From: Sphingomonas endophytica
GTDB lineage: Bacteria; Pseudomonadota; Alphaproteobacteria; Sphingomonadales; Sphingomonadaceae
Assembly (NCBI RefSeq): GCF_001476895.1
Contig: NZ_LDTB01000033.1
Coordinates: 1-42,001, forward strand
Direction of reading: 5' to 3'
DNA length: 42,001 nt
Shown: piece by piece, positions 25,653-33,386 of the stretch
How positions within the stretch are numbered: position 1 is the first letter of the stretch
How the letters are laid out: every line of letters begins with the position of its first letter
Notes under the pieces: generated by a model
What the model was told of the DNA's origin: nothing
Databases searched by the model: none
The model's input: the letters and a program-made list of their open reading frames with translations, nothing else
Made by a program: the position numbers and the translations under genes

Positions 25653-27329
25653 ATGGCAGCAACAGATCGTTTCGACGCCATCGTCATCGGCTCCGGCGTC
25701 AGCGGCGGCTGGGCCGCCAAGGAACTGACCGAAAAGGGGCTGCGCGTCCTGATGGTCGATCGCGGCCGGATGGTCGAACATGGCGAGGATTATCCGTTCG
25801 ACGGCAAACCCGCCTATGAGATCCCCGCGCGCGACAAGATGCCGGCCGCGCTGGCCAAGAGCGATTATTTCGCGCTCAACGGCTGGGTGTCGCCCTCGAC
25901 GCAGCCGTTCTTCATCAACGACCGGCTCAACCCGTATGATTACGACGCGCCCAACAAGTTCAACTGGGTGCGCCCATCGGTGGTGGGCGGCAAGTCGCTG
26001 ACCTGGGGGCGGTGGAGCTTCCGCTGGGCACCGACCGACTTCGAGGCGAACAAGCGCGAGGGCATCGGGGTGGACTGGCCGATCCGCTACGAGGACGTCG
26101 CGCCCTGGTACAGCTATGTCGAGAAGTATATCGGCGTGTCGGGCGGGCGGGAGAACCTTGACTATCTGCCCGACAGCGAGTTCATGCCACCCTTTCCGAT
26201 GAACGTCGCGGAAACGTGGCTGAAGGGACGGCTGGAAAGCGAGTTTCCCGGCCGCAAGCTCATCAACGCACGGCTCAGCAATATCACCGAGGACAAGCCC
26301 GAGCAGAATCGCACGCGCTGCCAGAAGCGCGCGCAATGCCATCGCGGATGCAGCTTCGGCGCGTATTTCTCCACGCAGGCGGTGACGCTGCCGGCCGCGC
26401 GCGCGACGGGCCGACTGACGCTGCGCTCCGACACCTGGGTGACGAACCTCGAATACGACCCCGCGAAGAAGCGCGTGACCGGGGTGCGGATGGTCGACGC
26501 CAATACCGGCCGCGCCGAGGTGGTGGAGGCGCGCATGGTGTTCCTGTGCGCTTCGGCGATGAGTTCGATGCACATCCTGCTCAATTCGCGCCCCGCCGGC
26601 AGCCAGCGGAGCTGGTTCCACTCCAACGGTGCGCTGGGCAGCGCGGTGATGGACCATATCTTCCGCGTCGGCGTCTCCGGTGACATCCCCGGCATGACGG
26701 ATCTCGTCGAATATGGGCGGCGTCCCGGCGGCGTCTATGTCCCGCGCTTCCGCAACCTCGTCAGCGAGGATCTGCCGTTCAGGCGCGGCTATGGCTATCA
26801 GGGCGGCGCCAGCCGTCAGCCTGCGATGGTCGAGGGCTTCGGCGCGGCGATGAAGCACGGGATGCGTGAATACGGGCCGTGGCGCTTCTCGATGGGCGCG
26901 TTCGGGGAATGCCTGCCCTATGACGACAATCGCGTCATGCTGAACTTCGACAAGACCGATCGTTTCGGAACCCCGTTGCTGCGCTTCGACGTGACGTTCC
27001 GCGACAATGAGATCCGGATGATGGACGATGCGCTGGAACAGGGGAAGCTGATGCTGCAACGCGCCGGGCTGACCAATGTGACCGGCGGCCGGGGCAAGCA
27101 CGTGCCCGGCGAGGCGATCCACGAAATGGGCGGCGCGCGCATGGGACGCGATCCGGGCAGCTCGGTGCTCAACGGCTGGAACCAGGCGCATGACGCACCC
27201 AATCTGTTCGTCACCGATGGCGCGCAGATGGCATCGGTATCGTGTGTGAACCCGTCGCTGACCTTCATGGCGCTGACCGCGCGCGCCGCCGATCATGCCG
27301 TCAAGCAGATGCGGGCCGGGATGATCTGA
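25653..27329 (+). CDS. GMC-family FAD sugar/alcohol dehydrogenase, large subunit
   Basis: The 558-residue protein has the FAD-binding fold FDAIVIGSGVSGGWAAKEL near the N-terminus. A segment with four cysteines follows (RTRCQKRAQCHRGCSFGAYF), and the C-terminal GMC block reads EAIHEMGGARMG (H490) and ASVSCVNPSLTFMAL. It has no signal peptide and should travel folded with the Tat-bearing small subunit. Family members oxidise gluconate, fructose, sorbitol or, in glucoside 3-dehydrogenases, the C3 hydroxyl of sugars and glycosides. The two-gene layout fits all of these. A DUF1080-type protein elsewhere in the window makes the 3-keto-glycoside reading attractive but not proven. The ribosome site is weak. 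Confidence 0.88.
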   Translation: MAATDRFDAIVIGSGVSGGWAAKELTEKGLRVLMVDRGRMVEHGEDYPFDGKPAYEIPARDKMPAALAKSDYFALNGWVSPSTQPFFINDRLNPYDYDAPNKFNWVRPSVVGGKSLTWGRWSFRWAPTDFEANKREGIGVDWPIRYEDVAPWYSYVEKYIGVSGGRENLDYLPDSEFMPPFPMNVAETWLKGRLESEFPGRKLINARLSNITEDKPEQNRTRCQKRAQCHRGCSFGAYFSTQAVTLPAARATGRLTLRSDTWVTNLEYDPAKKRVTGVRMVDANTGRAEVVEARMVFLCASAMSSMHILLNSRPAGSQRSWFHSNGALGSAVMDHIFRVGVSGDIPGMTDLVEYGRRPGGVYVPRFRNLVSEDLPFRRGYGYQGGASRQPAMVEGFGAAMKHGMREYGPWRFSMGAFGECLPYDDNRVMLNFDKTDRFGTPLLRFDVTFRDNEIRMMDDALEQGKLMLQRAGLTNVTGGRGKHVPGEAIHEMGGARMGRDPGSSVLNGWNQAHDAPNLFVTDGAQMASVSCVNPSLTFMALTARAADHAVKQMRAGMI

Positions 27330-27418
27330 TCGCGGCCGCGGGAGGAACCGCCGATCGACGCTGCCCCCCTCGCCTTGCCCGCATTCTCGCGACGGCACAG
27401 TCACGGCCCGGCAAGGCT

Positions 27419-27446
27419 TTGACGATGCGGCTCCGGTCCTTACAAC
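27419..27446 (+). promoter_or_regulatory. Promoter of the two-component system
   Basis: TTGACG (27419-27424) is spaced 16 bases from TACAAC (27441-27446), a good sigma-70-like pair. It lies 41 bases before the response-regulator ATG, which has its own AAGGA site. Confidence 0.5.
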
Positions 27447-27486
27447 GGTCGGACGGCACCGGCTGGCAAGAGGATGAAGGATAAAG

Positions 27487-28110
27487 ATGACCGCGGAGCC
27501 GAACGGCCCGTCGCCCGTGTTCGTGGTCGAGGACGACGATGCGATGCGCGACGCGATCGAGGCGCTGCTGCGGATGTGCGGGCATGACGTGCGCAGCTAT
27601 GTCAACGGCGCGGCGTTCATGGCGGCGATCGGCGAGGCGCAGACCGGCTGCATCGTCATGGACGTGCGGATGCCGGAGATCGACGGGCTCGCCTTTCAGC
27701 GCCACATGGCGGAGGCCGGGATCGCGTTGCCGATCATCTTCATCTCCGGCTATGCCGATGTCGCGCTGAGCGTCACCGCGATGCGGCAGGGCGCGTTCAT
27801 GTTTCTGACCAAGCCGTTCCGCGACCAGGATCTGCTGGATGCGGTCAGCGACGCGCTGCGCAGCGAACGCGAAACGCGGGGACACCGTGTCGAGGCCGCC
27901 GCCGCCCGGGCCGCCTTCGCGGCGCTGACCCCGCGCGAGCGGCAGATCATGACCGATATGACGCATGGCGAACCCAACAAGGTGATCGCCGCACGGCTCG
28001 ACCTGAGCGAGGCGATGGTGAAGGTGATCCGCGCCGGGATCATGCGCAAGATGAACGCCTCATCCCTGCCGCACCTCACCCGGCTCGCCGAACGCCACGG
28101 CCTGACCTGA
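27487..28110 (+). CDS. FixJ-type response regulator
   Basis: The 207-residue protein has a receiver domain with the acidic pocket VVEDDDA, the phosphate-accepting D59 in IVMDVRMPEIDG, a threonine/serine in FISGYAD and the lysine in FLTKPFRD. A LuxR-type helix-turn-helix follows (LTPRERQIMTDMTHGEPNKVIAARL...). The recognition helix reads SEAMVKVIRAGIMRKM; most relatives have T and H where this has M and I, so its DNA contacts may be unusual. It is probably a DNA-binding activator switched by the histidine kinase encoded 5 bases downstream. Its targets are unknown; the following protease gene with its palindromic promoter is one candidate. Confidence 0.9.
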   Translation: MTAEPNGPSPVFVVEDDDAMRDAIEALLRMCGHDVRSYVNGAAFMAAIGEAQTGCIVMDVRMPEIDGLAFQRHMAEAGIALPIIFISGYADVALSVTAMRQGAFMFLTKPFRDQDLLDAVSDALRSERETRGHRVEAAAARAAFAALTPRERQIMTDMTHGEPNKVIAARLDLSEAMVKVIRAGIMRKMNASSLPHLTRLAERHGLT

Positions 28111-28115
28111 CGCGG

Positions 28116-29735
28116 ATGGACGCCCCGATGCGGGATCGCTGGCTGCTGACGGGATGCGGCGTGGTCGCGGCGCAGTTGCTGGCGCCGGCGTCGGCGGAAC
28201 GCTTCGTCGATACGATCTCCGCCGGGATGGCGGCGCTGGCCATCCTCTGCGCGGCGCGAACGATCCGGCTGACCCCGCCCGTCGGCGTGCCGGATCGCTG
28301 GCGCTGGCAGGCAGGGGGTGTCGCATGGAGCCTGTGGGCGGCGCAGTGGCTCGCCAATGCCGCGCAGGACTCGCTGTTCGCCGGCAATCAGTTGCTGGCC
28401 AAGGCTTTGTCGGAGGCGCGGCTGGCGGTGCTCGTCATCGCGCTGGTTCCGCTGGCGGCCAAGGGCGACGATCGGCGGCTACGGTGGCTCGATGCGCTGT
28501 TCGCGCTTGCCTTCGCCTTGCTGATGACGCTGCTCTCATGGCCCGACCTGTTCGATACCGAGCCACACGGTCCCGACAAGACCTTCCTCTATCTCGGCTA
28601 TGTCGCGATGGCGGTGTTCGCGGGATTGAGCGTGCTGGGCCAGCCCGCCCGCCCGTTGCGGCGCATGTCATGGGCGCTGTTCGTGACGCTGGCGACCTAT
28701 GCGCTGGTAGGCATTTCGTCGCGTGAACTGATCGAGCATGGGTTGCTGGGCATGGACGCCCCGGTGTTCGCTTATGGCGACCTGCCGTTCCTGGCCTACC
28801 TCTATCTGATCGGTCGTCCACCGCCCGGGGACGGGCCGGAGGACGTGGCGGAGCCGGGACACCGGCTGCTCCTGCTGGCGCGTCTGGTGCCGCTGGTGTT
28901 GACGATCCTGATCGTCGCGCTCGCCTTCATCGTCGCCTATACGATGCGTGACGCGGCGCTGATCGCCGGCATCGTCGCGCTGGCGATCCTGATCGCCTAT
29001 GCCGCGCGCACCGCGCTGACCGAGGCGTTGCATCATCAGCGCCGACAGGCCGCGTTCGTGCGCGAACAGGCGCGCGCCGCCGGGCTGACCGATCTGATGC
29101 ACGAACTGCGCTCCCCGCTCGGCGCGATCGCGCTCAATGCCTCGATCCTGCGCCGCGCCGGAGAAGGTGTGCCGGGTGCGGAGCGCGCGGCGGTCGCGAT
29201 CGAGAGCGGGTGCATGACGATCTCCCGCCTGCTCGACGACGTGCTGGCGCTCGAACGGCTGGAGGCGGGCCTGACCCCCGCCACGCTCGCCCGCCACGAT
29301 ATCGCGATGCTGGTGCGCGAGGTGGTGGCGATGCTGGGCGCCGAGGCGGAGGAGTATGGCGTGACGCTGAAGGCGCATACCGTCGCGCTCAACGGATCGG
29401 TCGACGCCGCCGCGTTCCAGCGTATCCTGTTGAATCTGGTCAACAACGCGCTGCGCTTCACGCCGCGCGGCGGGCGGATCGACGTCGCGCTGTCGCGCGC
29501 CGATGGCGCTTATCAGGTGACGGTCGCCGACACCGGAGTCGGACTGCCCGCCGAGGTGCGCGCGCAACTCTTCCGCCGCTTCTCCACGGTTTCGCGTCCG
29601 CTCAACGGCCGGCGCGGATCGGGCCTCGGACTGGCGATCTCGCACGCGCTGGCGCGATCGATGGGCGGGACGATCACGGTCGATCCGCCGGCCCCCGCGG
29701 GCACCACCTTCCGGGTGGTGATCCCGGCACGCTGA
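28116..29735 (+). CDS. Membrane-bound sensor histidine kinase
   Basis: The 539-residue protein has about eight hydrophobic segments in residues 1-305, with short loops and no recognisable PAS or periplasmic sensor domain. The kinase core follows: the H-box DLMHELRSPLGAIALN (H329), the N-box ILLNLVNNALRFTPRGG, the G1 box DTGVGLP, the F-box LFRRFS and the G2 box GSGLGLAI. Such intramembrane-sensing kinases read signals in the lipid phase or through membrane partners. It starts 5 bases after the regulator stop and should phosphorylate that protein. An ATG four codons downstream is an alternative start. The FixL-type oxygen-sensing PAS is absent, so an oxygen role is not indicated. Confidence 0.9.
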   Translation: MDAPMRDRWLLTGCGVVAAQLLAPASAERFVDTISAGMAALAILCAARTIRLTPPVGVPDRWRWQAGGVAWSLWAAQWLANAAQDSLFAGNQLLAKALSEARLAVLVIALVPLAAKGDDRRLRWLDALFALAFALLMTLLSWPDLFDTEPHGPDKTFLYLGYVAMAVFAGLSVLGQPARPLRRMSWALFVTLATYALVGISSRELIEHGLLGMDAPVFAYGDLPFLAYLYLIGRPPPGDGPEDVAEPGHRLLLLARLVPLVLTILIVALAFIVAYTMRDAALIAGIVALAILIAYAARTALTEALHHQRRQAAFVREQARAAGLTDLMHELRSPLGAIALNASILRRAGEGVPGAERAAVAIESGCMTISRLLDDVLALERLEAGLTPATLARHDIAMLVREVVAMLGAEAEEYGVTLKAHTVALNGSVDAAAFQRILLNLVNNALRFTPRGGRIDVALSRADGAYQVTVADTGVGLPAEVRAQLFRRFSTVSRPLNGRRGSGLGLAISHALARSMGGTITVDPPAPAGTTFRVVIPAR

Positions 29736-29737
29736 TC

Positions 29738-29781
29738 ATTATACCTTGGTATAATTCGGTTAGACCACGGCAACGGTTGCC
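29738..29781 (+). promoter_or_regulatory. Extended -10 promoter inside a palindrome, with a second palindrome behind it
   Basis: ATTATACC-TT-GGTATAAT (29738-29755) is a perfect 8-bp inverted repeat. Its right half forms an extended -10 element, TGGTATAAT. No -35 is seen at the proper distance, as is allowed for extended -10 or activator-dependent promoters. A second perfect palindrome, GGCAAC-G-GTTGCC (29769-29781), lies just past the expected start site. The protease gene begins 160 bases further on. A dimeric regulator binding either palindrome would control that gene (inference). Confidence 0.5.
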
Positions 29782-29940
29782 AAGTTAACGCCTCTTACAT
29801 CATCATCGCCGCCAGCCGATGGTCGCACGCGACGCACCATCATCACGACATCGACACGACGGGACTATCCGTCGCGTGGGCGGTTGCCCGCGCGGGAGGA
29901 TGCCGGTGCGTGCCGGCCTATCAGGAAAGGACACGTCATC

Positions 29941-32631
29941 ATGACCTCCACCCCGCGCTCAGCCACCGCGCTGACCGATGGTCTGCTTTCCTCGCTGCGT
30001 ACCGGCGGCGACTCCCCGTTCCAGACGCGCTTCGGCAAGGCGCATGATGTCTCGGTCGGCTTCACCGAGGCGTTGCGCGCGTTCCCCGACCAGACCGAAG
30101 CGAGCTTCGCCACCAGCGACATGGCGGTGTCGCTCGCCGGCGGCGCCGCATCGGCCGCCAGCCTGAACCCGGGCCTCAGCCCGCTGTTGCTGCGCGCCGC
30201 CGCCAACAACCGCAAGATCGCCGCGACCGTGGAGGATCCGATCGCCGCCAAGCAATGGCACCTGGGCTATCTGGGCGACCTGGCGAAGGTCTGGCAGGAT
30301 TTCGACGGCACCGGCGTCAGCTTCGGCGTGTATGATTCCGGGATCGACAAGCGGCTGGACGCCTGGGGCGATCGCTACGACGCCAGCAAGGAAGTCGTGA
30401 TCGACGGCAAGAAGTATGACGGCGACTATACGCCGCTCTCCGGGCCGCACGGCACGTCGGTCGCGGGACTGATCGCCGCCGGCCGCGATGGCGATGACAC
30501 GATCGGCATCTCCTATAACGCCGGCATCACCGGTGTGAACATCTTCGACCCCTATTCGGGTGGCGGTCGCAAGCAGGGCATCTACGTCAACGCCGACTAT
30601 AACGCCCCCTTCTTCGAGGCGGTGAACCAGTTCGGCACGTTCGACGTGGTCAACAACAGCTGGGGACCGGGTGAAGCGTCCCACGGTCCGAACGACAACC
30701 GGCTGTTCGAGGGCTCGTTCGCCTATGGCATGACCCTGGCCTATCAGAAGGCCGCGGCCGAGGGGCGGGGCGGACTGGGCACCGTCGTCGTCAATGCCGC
30801 CGGCAATTACGGCATGGTGCGCAACAACACCGACCTGCTGTACGCGGTCGATGGCGCGCTCGATTCCGCCAGCACCGATCGCCATGCGATCGCTGTCGCG
30901 GCCTATCGTCAGACCGACGGCAACGCCGCTTCCTATTCGACGCGCGGCGCACACCTGCTGATCAGTGCCCCGTCGAGCGACTATGCCGAACTGGGCAGTG
31001 CCGGCATCTGGACCGCCGACCTGAAGGGCAAGGAAGGCTATAACACGCAGGACGATCCCGGCGGCGCGCTGGACTATACCGACAGCTTTGGCGGCACGTC
31101 CGCGGCGGCACCGATCCTGAGCGGGGTCGTCGGCCTGATGCTGGACGCGAACGCCAATCTCGGCTGGCGCGACGTCAAGAACATCCTGGCCACCTCGGCG
31201 GTGATGCCGGTCGATTTCGACACCGGCGAGACGGCGGTCGAATACCAGGGCACCCGCTATTATCTGAACGAGGACCGCTTCCACCTGACCGGTGACGGCA
31301 GCGCGTCGCGCATCAACGGCGGCGGTTATCACTTCAGCACCGATTACGGCTATGGCGCGGTCGATGCGTTCAGCGCGGTGCGGATGGCGGAGGTGTGGTC
31401 GCTGTTCGGCGCGGCCAAGACCTCGGCCAACGAAAAGGTCTATTCGGGCGGCGGTGCCTTCAACCGCGTCCTCCCCGATGCGCGATACAGCGGCAATTCG
31501 GTCGCCACGACGCCGATGGTGTTCAACATCGGCATCGGCAAGAACGTCGATATCGAGCATCTCGACCTGAAGTTCACGTACACGAACCTGCCGAACGGGT
31601 TCGATGATTTCGACTATTCGGCGTCGTTCCGCATCACCGTCCGGTCGCCCGACGGCACGACGTACCAGACGTCGCTGGTCGGCCTGGGCTATGCCTATGG
31701 CGAGAACGACACGCTCATCACCGAGGCGATCGGGCTGGCGGGCTTCCGGGGCGAGACCTCCGGCGGCAACTGGACGATCACGTTCGAGGATGTGACCCCG
31801 GGCACCGTGAACGTCATCAAGGACATGCGCCTGGAATTCTCGGGCAGCGAAGTGACGACCAACGACGTGTACCATTTCACGCAGGAATTCGCGACGATGG
31901 CGGCGATCGACGGCCAGTCCGCGCGACGGCAGATCTTCGACACCAATGGCGGGGAGGACTGGATCGACATGGCGGCGATGACCGACAATGTCGATCTGAA
32001 CCTGTCGGGCGGCGACATCTATCTGGGCGAGAATCAATATACCGGCGCGATCCGGCTGATGAACGGATCGGTCGAAAACGTCGTGTCGGGCGACGGCAAC
32101 GATAGTCTGACGGGCAGCGCGCGCGCCAACAAGCTGTACGGGATGCGCGGTAACGACGTCATCAACGGCATGGGCGGCAACGACATCATCAGCGGCGGTC
32201 AGGGCAACGACACGATGGATGGCGGCAGGGGCGCCGACACTTTCCTGTTCAGCCTGGCCGAAAACACCGGGCGCGACATCATCTACAATTTCGACGCCGA
32301 GGACCGCCTGTCGTTCGACGCGAAGCTGGCCGATGCGAACAACGACGGCAAGATCGAGCTGCAGGTGTTCGAAAAATACGGCGTGGCCAGCCTGCTGCGG
32401 CTCGACAACGTCCTGAACGGCGACCGGATCACGTTCGAGAACCGCAAGATCAGCGCGATCTATTTCCTGGGCGAGAAGGACGGCCAGTTCCTCTACGGCA
32501 CGACCGCACCGGCGCAGCAGACCTTCGGTTTCGACGCCTCGACCCAGCCGGCCGCCCACGCCGAACCCGCGCTGTGGTACACGGGGATGGAAGGCGCCGT
32601 GCCGCATCACGACAGCCTGTTCATCGCCTGA
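29941..32631 (+). CDS. Subtilisin-like serine protease with P-domain and RTX repeats
   Basis: From the ATG at 29941 (AGGAAAGGA upstream) the protein has 896 residues. The S8 catalytic domain shows the triad D132 (GVYDSGID), H170 (GPHGTSVAG) and S387 (GGTSAAAP), with the oxyanion asparagine N289 in NAAGNYG. Residues about 510-640 resemble a proprotein-convertase P-domain (FRITVRSPDGTTYQTSLVG ... GNWTITFEDV). Residues about 717-760 hold calcium-binding nonapeptides (GDGNDSLTG, GMGGNDIIS, GGQGNDTMD), then a C-terminal tail. There is no N-terminal signal peptide. RTX repeats and the tail fit type I secretion, with folding in calcium outside the cell; no secretion genes are nearby. It is a probable secreted protease with unknown targets. 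Confidence 0.9.
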   Translation: MTSTPRSATALTDGLLSSLRTGGDSPFQTRFGKAHDVSVGFTEALRAFPDQTEASFATSDMAVSLAGGAASAASLNPGLSPLLLRAAANNRKIAATVEDPIAAKQWHLGYLGDLAKVWQDFDGTGVSFGVYDSGIDKRLDAWGDRYDASKEVVIDGKKYDGDYTPLSGPHGTSVAGLIAAGRDGDDTIGISYNAGITGVNIFDPYSGGGRKQGIYVNADYNAPFFEAVNQFGTFDVVNNSWGPGEASHGPNDNRLFEGSFAYGMTLAYQKAAAEGRGGLGTVVVNAAGNYGMVRNNTDLLYAVDGALDSASTDRHAIAVAAYRQTDGNAASYSTRGAHLLISAPSSDYAELGSAGIWTADLKGKEGYNTQDDPGGALDYTDSFGGTSAAAPILSGVVGLMLDANANLGWRDVKNILATSAVMPVDFDTGETAVEYQGTRYYLNEDRFHLTGDGSASRINGGGYHFSTDYGYGAVDAFSAVRMAEVWSLFGAAKTSANEKVYSGGGAFNRVLPDARYSGNSVATTPMVFNIGIGKNVDIEHLDLKFTYTNLPNGFDDFDYSASFRITVRSPDGTTYQTSLVGLGYAYGENDTLITEAIGLAGFRGETSGGNWTITFEDVTPGTVNVIKDMRLEFSGSEVTTNDVYHFTQEFATMAAIDGQSARRQIFDTNGGEDWIDMAAMTDNVDLNLSGGDIYLGENQYTGAIRLMNGSVENVVSGDGNDSLTGSARANKLYGMRGNDVINGMGGNDIISGGQGNDTMDGGRGADTFLFSLAENTGRDIIYNFDAEDRLSFDAKLADANNDGKIELQVFEKYGVASLLRLDNVLNGDRITFENRKISAIYFLGEKDGQFLYGTTAPAQQTFGFDASTQPAAHAEPALWYTGMEGAVPHHDSLFIA

Positions 32632-32695
32632 CGGCACCGGTCCTGTCGGCTCCTGCGCCGACGGGATCGCCCACGCAGGCCACATAGCCACGCCA

Positions 32696-32724
32696 CCGGG
32701 CGCGTCGACGACGCGCCCGGTTTT
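32696..32724 (+). terminator. Intrinsic terminator after the protease
   Basis: CCGGGCGCGTC-GAC-GACGCGCCCGG is a perfect 11-bp stem with a 3-base loop, followed by TTTTG. It is the strongest terminator in the window and isolates the protease from the next gene. Confidence 0.85.
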
Positions 32725-32755
32725 GCGTCAGGCGACAACGGACGTTCAAATAAAT

Positions 32756-32814
32756 TACCGTCCGGTACAGAAAGCCGTTGACGACCCGCGGACCACCTTC
32801 TATACCGCACGGTA
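32756..32814 (+). promoter_or_regulatory. Promoter with paired TACCG-N2-CGGTA operators
   Basis: TTGACG (32778-32783), 17 bases, TATACC (32801-32806) is a strong sigma-70-like promoter. Two copies of the palindrome TACCG-N2-CGGTA surround it: TACCGtcCGGTA at 32756-32767, upstream of the -35, and TACCGcaCGGTA at 32803-32814, overlapping the -10 and start. Their centres are 47 bases apart. Short palindromes of this form suit TetR-type or similar dimeric repressors. The arrangement suggests tight control, perhaps with both sites occupied. The regulator is not identified. Confidence 0.65.
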
Positions 32815-32818
32815 CGCA

Positions 32819-32899
32819 ATGAGAAGCCTTGACGGCCTCTCACGCGCTGCGGGAGCCGTCATGAACTATCCTTCACCGCATCCTTACGGCGCGACCTGA
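32819..32899 (+). CDS. Possible 26-residue leader frame
   Basis: An ATG at 32819, just past the expected transcription start, opens a 26-codon frame (MRSLDGLSRAAGAV, then MNYPSPHPYGAT) ending at TGA 32897-32899. An internal ATG at 32861 has GGGAG before it and would give only MNYPSPHPYGAT. GACGGC and GCCGTC within it can form a stem. It may be a leader peptide or chance. Confidence 0.2.
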   Translation: MRSLDGLSRAAGAVMNYPSPHPYGAT

Positions 32900-32999
32900 C
32901 CGGTCGCTCCGCAACGCCACGTTTCACATCGATGCGCGCCCCTCCGTCGATCCTGCGGCGGAGCAGGGTCACGCGCACCCGTCCGCAGGGAGTTCGCTT

Positions 33000-33386
33000 A
33001 TGGCCTATCTGATGCTCGACGACGACCGCGCGGTCGTCACGACCGCCCCGCTCCCCGCCCCGGTCGCGGAAGACCTGCCGACGAAGCTCAGCGCGCTGGA
33101 ATGGTCGGTGGTCGCGCTGGCACGCAACGACCGGCTGTCCTCGCTTCGCCAACCGGGCCGCATGGCGAAGGCTCTTGGAATCGTCTTCAAGTCGCCGCAC
33201 AATCCGATGCTGGCGGACGAGCGGCTGGAGGCGTTGCGCCGCATCGCGGTCCTCGGCTGGCATTACGGCTATACCGTGCCGACCGAGGAACTGTCGCGTT
33301 TCCTGCACGCCGGCTTCACGACCGCACAATATGAGTTGATGATGGACAGTATCGGCGTCGCGCGCCTGCGCGCCGCGCGCCACTAA
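33000..33386 (+). CDS. Small hypothetical protein, 128 residues
   Basis: The frame has an excellent AGGGAG ribosome site and native codon use. The protein starts MAYLMLDDDRAVVTTAPLPAP and has a helical middle (LSALEWSVVALARNDRLSSLRQPGRMAKALGIVF). It ends in a second helical part (DERLEALRRIAVLGWHYGYTVPTEELSRFLHAGF). There is no signal peptide or membrane segment, so it is cytosolic. I do not assign a known domain; it resembles uncharacterised proteins I associate with sphingomonads. It sits alone behind the double-palindrome promoter and overlaps the convergent ArsB-like gene by four bases. Its size, charge and helix content would suit a regulator or adaptor, but this is only a guess. Confidence 0.75.
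   Translation: MAYLMLDDDRAVVTTAPLPAPVAEDLPTKLSALEWSVVALARNDRLSSLRQPGRMAKALGIVFKSPHNPMLADERLEALRRIAVLGWHYGYTVPTEELSRFLHAGFTTAQYELMMDSIGVARLRAARH

Larger units (their letters stand above)
32632..32999. other. Intergenic region: terminator, double-palindrome promoter, leader
   Basis: This 368-base gap contains, in order, the protease terminator, an AT-rich patch (TTCAAATAAATTACCG), a promoter with two identical-type palindromes, and a leader of about 185 bases before the small gene at 33000. The leader holds a short frame and a GACGGC...GCCGTC hairpin. The parts are annotated separately. Confidence 0.6.

Noticed and set aside
29738..29755. AT-rich palindrome as terminator of the kinase gene
   Set aside because: The stem is AT-rich and has no T-tract. 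The perfect extended -10 speaks for a promoter.
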